31,243 nt of DNA from an uncultured Porphyromonas sp. (lineage in GTDB: Bacteria > Bacteroidota > Bacteroidia > Bacteroidales > Porphyromonadaceae), in NCBI RefSeq assembly GCF_902489635.1, contig NZ_CABUAN010000026.1, positions 1 to 31,243 on the forward strand, read 5' to 3'. Below, piece by piece: positions 31,200-31,243 of the stretch. The translations under genes and the position numbers were made by a program. Each line of letters starts with the position of its first letter. Positions within the stretch are counted from its first letter, which is position 1. Below the pieces are notes generated by a model. It searched no databases. It was given only the letters and a program-made list of their open reading frames with translations, and was not told the DNA's origin.

Positions 31200-31243
31200 A
31201 TATCCACGTGGAAAATCTCAAATCTCCACGTGGATATTTTTTA
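31200..31243. repeat. Palindromic repeat array at right edge (CCACGTGG units)
   Basis: Two CCACGTGG cores (31204-31211 and 31226-31233) are 22 bp apart with flanks like TATCC and GGATAT, almost the same as the unit at 75-90 on the left edge. The array runs off the window end. Confidence 0.65.

Overview
The window looks like chromosome of a Porphyromonas-type Bacteroidota, perhaps near P. asaccharolytica or P. uenonis; genus and species are inference. The support is a PorZ-type type IX secretion gene directly followed by a secreted C1 aminopeptidase gene (the porZ-pepC order known from P. gingivalis), promoters of the Bacteroidota form TTTG-N19/20-TAnnTTTG, lipoproteins with Bacteroidota-style lipoboxes, and Bacteroidota families such as DUF5063, DUF4252 and GH92. 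Most of the window is housekeeping DNA, with accessory or repeat DNA at 1-120, 11.1-12.4 kb, 20.4-20.6 kb and 27-31.2 kb.

Layout. 0.18-2.1 kb (minus): a compact operon of YjbR/MmcQ-like protein, biotin-protein ligase and TrmH-family RNA methyltransferase. 2.1-7.0 kb (plus): rdgB, porZ, pepC and a 117-residue HExxH membrane protein, driven by a strong promoter inside the 5' end of the divergent gene. 7.0-9.4 kb: tRNA-Leu(CAA), a DUF721/DciA-like gene and a diverged GH92-like lipoprotein joined by an ATGA overlap. 9.5-11.1 kb: a small HTH protein and a DUF2007-Usp-Usp fusion. 11.1-11.3 kb: copy 1 of a 175-bp mobile element. 11.4-12.4 kb: a DUF4252-like gene (minus) and a gene-poor stretch rich in short inverted repeats. 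12.5-15.2 kb: class II (B12-dependent) ribonucleotide reductase with its own promoter and a strong terminator. 15.2-20.2 kb (minus): a six-gene run asd, DUF5063, 3'-5' exonuclease, rlmI-like, Sel1-repeat protein, osmC, headed by a near-perfect promoter. 20.4-20.6 kb: a tandem array of 22-bp palindromic units. 20.8-27.0 kb (plus): fabH, era, der, ispD, recG. 27.4-29.2 kb: a BIG2 lipoprotein and its terminator. 29.25-29.43 kb: copy 2 of the 175-bp element, inverted. 29.5-30.8 kb: an AT-richer AAA ATPase/DUF4143 gene with a cluster of dyads over its promoter and start codon. 30.9-31.24 kb: more palindromic repeats running off the end.

Two repeat systems stand out. First, arrays of short dyads spaced 21-22 bp occur at the left edge, at 20.4 kb and at the right edge. 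Arm sequences change from unit to unit but mostly stay complementary, and neighbouring arms can also pair across units. Second, a 175-bp element occurs twice in opposite orientation, 96-97% identical. It has perfect 11-bp terminal inverted repeats, a 6-bp flanking duplication at one copy and two hairpins at one end; four of the six differences between copies fall in hairpin loops. Neither encodes a recognisable protein. Both ends of the window lie in the first repeat type, which would fit a contig broken at repeats.
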